Shown here: positions 63,696 to 64,000 of the stretch, piece by piece
Position numbering within the stretch: the stretch's first letter is position 1
Layout: each line of letters begins with the position of its first letter
NCBI RefSeq assembly: GCF_900112645.1
Contig: NZ_FOMO01000009.1
Coordinates: 109,700-173,699, forward strand
Origin: Phytopseudomonas straminea
Lineage (GTDB): Bacteria; Pseudomonadota; Gammaproteobacteria; Pseudomonadales; Pseudomonadaceae
Direction: 5' to 3'
DNA length: 64,000 bases
Position numbers and translations under genes: made by a program
Notes under the pieces: generated by a model
What the model was told of the DNA's origin: nothing
Seen by the model: only the letters and a program-made list of their open reading frames with translations
Database searches by the model: none

Positions 63696-64000
63696 CGTTT
63701 AGCCTCCGTTTCTTCGGCGAGTTTGATGGCGTCTTCCACTTCGCCGTGACCACCAAAACCAATCTGCTTGTCCTGGATCACCCGGACCAGCACCTGGGCG
63801 AAACGCAGGAACATCAGGGTGAAGCCGATGGGCACGATCATCACGATGTGCCACTGCTGCACGCCAAAGCGATCCAGATCCTCGGCACCGGTGCCGAGCG
63901 TGAACAGCAGCGCGACCCACTGCTCGCTGGAGTAGGCCATCAGCGCGCAGTAACCGAGGCAGATGAGCAGCGCGACGATGGCCACGGCCTTCTGCAGGGC
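63692..64000 (-). CDS. dctQ: TRAP dicarboxylate transporter small permease DctQ (partial, runs past window end)
   Basis: The C-terminal about 102 codons of the small TRAP permease; the 5' part lies beyond the window. Two hydrophobic segments are visible (VAIVALLICLGYCALMAYSS and HIVMIVPIGFTLMFLRFAQV), followed by a charged tail. The stop overlaps the dctM start by ATGA. A complete dctP binding-protein gene would be expected further upstream, outside the window. Confidence 0.88.
   Translation of the reverse strand, partial: ALQKAVAIVALLICLGYCALMAYSSEQWVALLFTLGTGAEDLDRFGVQQWHIVMIVPIGFTLMFLRFAQVLVRVIQDKQIGFGGHGEVEDAIKLAEETEAKR

Overview
The window is GC-rich bacterial chromosome, almost certainly from a Pseudomonas species. 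Gene content and order in the first half (motAB-rsgA-orn-queG-nnr-tsaE-amiB-mutL-miaA-hfq-hflX-hflK-hflC-hisZ-purA-tRNA-Leu-rnr-rlmB-rpsF-rpsR-rplI-dnaB) match the PA4955-PA4931 block of P. aeruginosa as I remember it. The last 7 kb (yrfG-nudE-cysQ-fabY-dctM-dctQ) match the PA5177-PA5168 block. Proteins such as FabY, the PA4872-type oxaloacetate decarboxylase and the MddA-type acetyltransferase are recognisably pseudomonad. The species cannot be fixed from the sequence alone; a member of the P. mendocina/oleovorans/alcaligenes side of the genus would fit.

Layout. 1-5.5 kb: an HDOD protein divergent from the flagellar stator genes motAB (with a sigma-28-like promoter), then rsgA and a methyltransferase. 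5.5-20.5 kb: housekeeping genes for RNA turnover, tRNA modification, cell wall, mismatch repair, Hfq and HflX/K/C, many in overlapping translationally coupled pairs, ending with hisZ and purA. 20.7-23.1 kb: a chemoreceptor, and two identical tRNA-Leu(CAG) genes on the minus strand with their own promoter and terminator. 23.2-30.2 kb: rnr-rlmB, the rpsF-rpsR-DUF2232-rplI ribosomal operon, and dnaB. 30.2-45 kb: a mixed region with a 7TMR-DISM diguanylate cyclase, YgiQ, a YegD-type Hsp70, three small membrane proteins, a periplasmic solute-binding protein, oxaloacetate decarboxylase, a zinc-finger protein, two GNAT genes (one frameshifted), a dCache-type chemoreceptor and a short-chain dehydrogenase.

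45.4-57.6 kb is the most distinctive part: one 12-kb minus-strand array that encodes both uptake and ATP-dependent breakdown of urea. In transcription order it carries allophanate hydrolase, urea carboxylase, a GntR/FCD regulator and urtABCDE (urea ABC transporter). A consensus-quality sigma-54 promoter precedes allophanate hydrolase. The start of urea carboxylase lies in the loop of a perfect 17-bp inverted repeat and is overlapped by a 41-codon leader ORF whose N-terminus resembles that of urea carboxylase itself. No urease genes are present. Most of the longer intercistronic gaps of this array contain a palindromic repeat. 57.9-64 kb: yrfG, nudE-cysQ, fabY, and the 3' part of a TRAP dicarboxylate transporter operon cut by the window end.

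Palindromic REP-like and MITE-like repeats occur throughout. No CRISPR array, insertion sequence with transposase, prophage or rRNA gene was seen.
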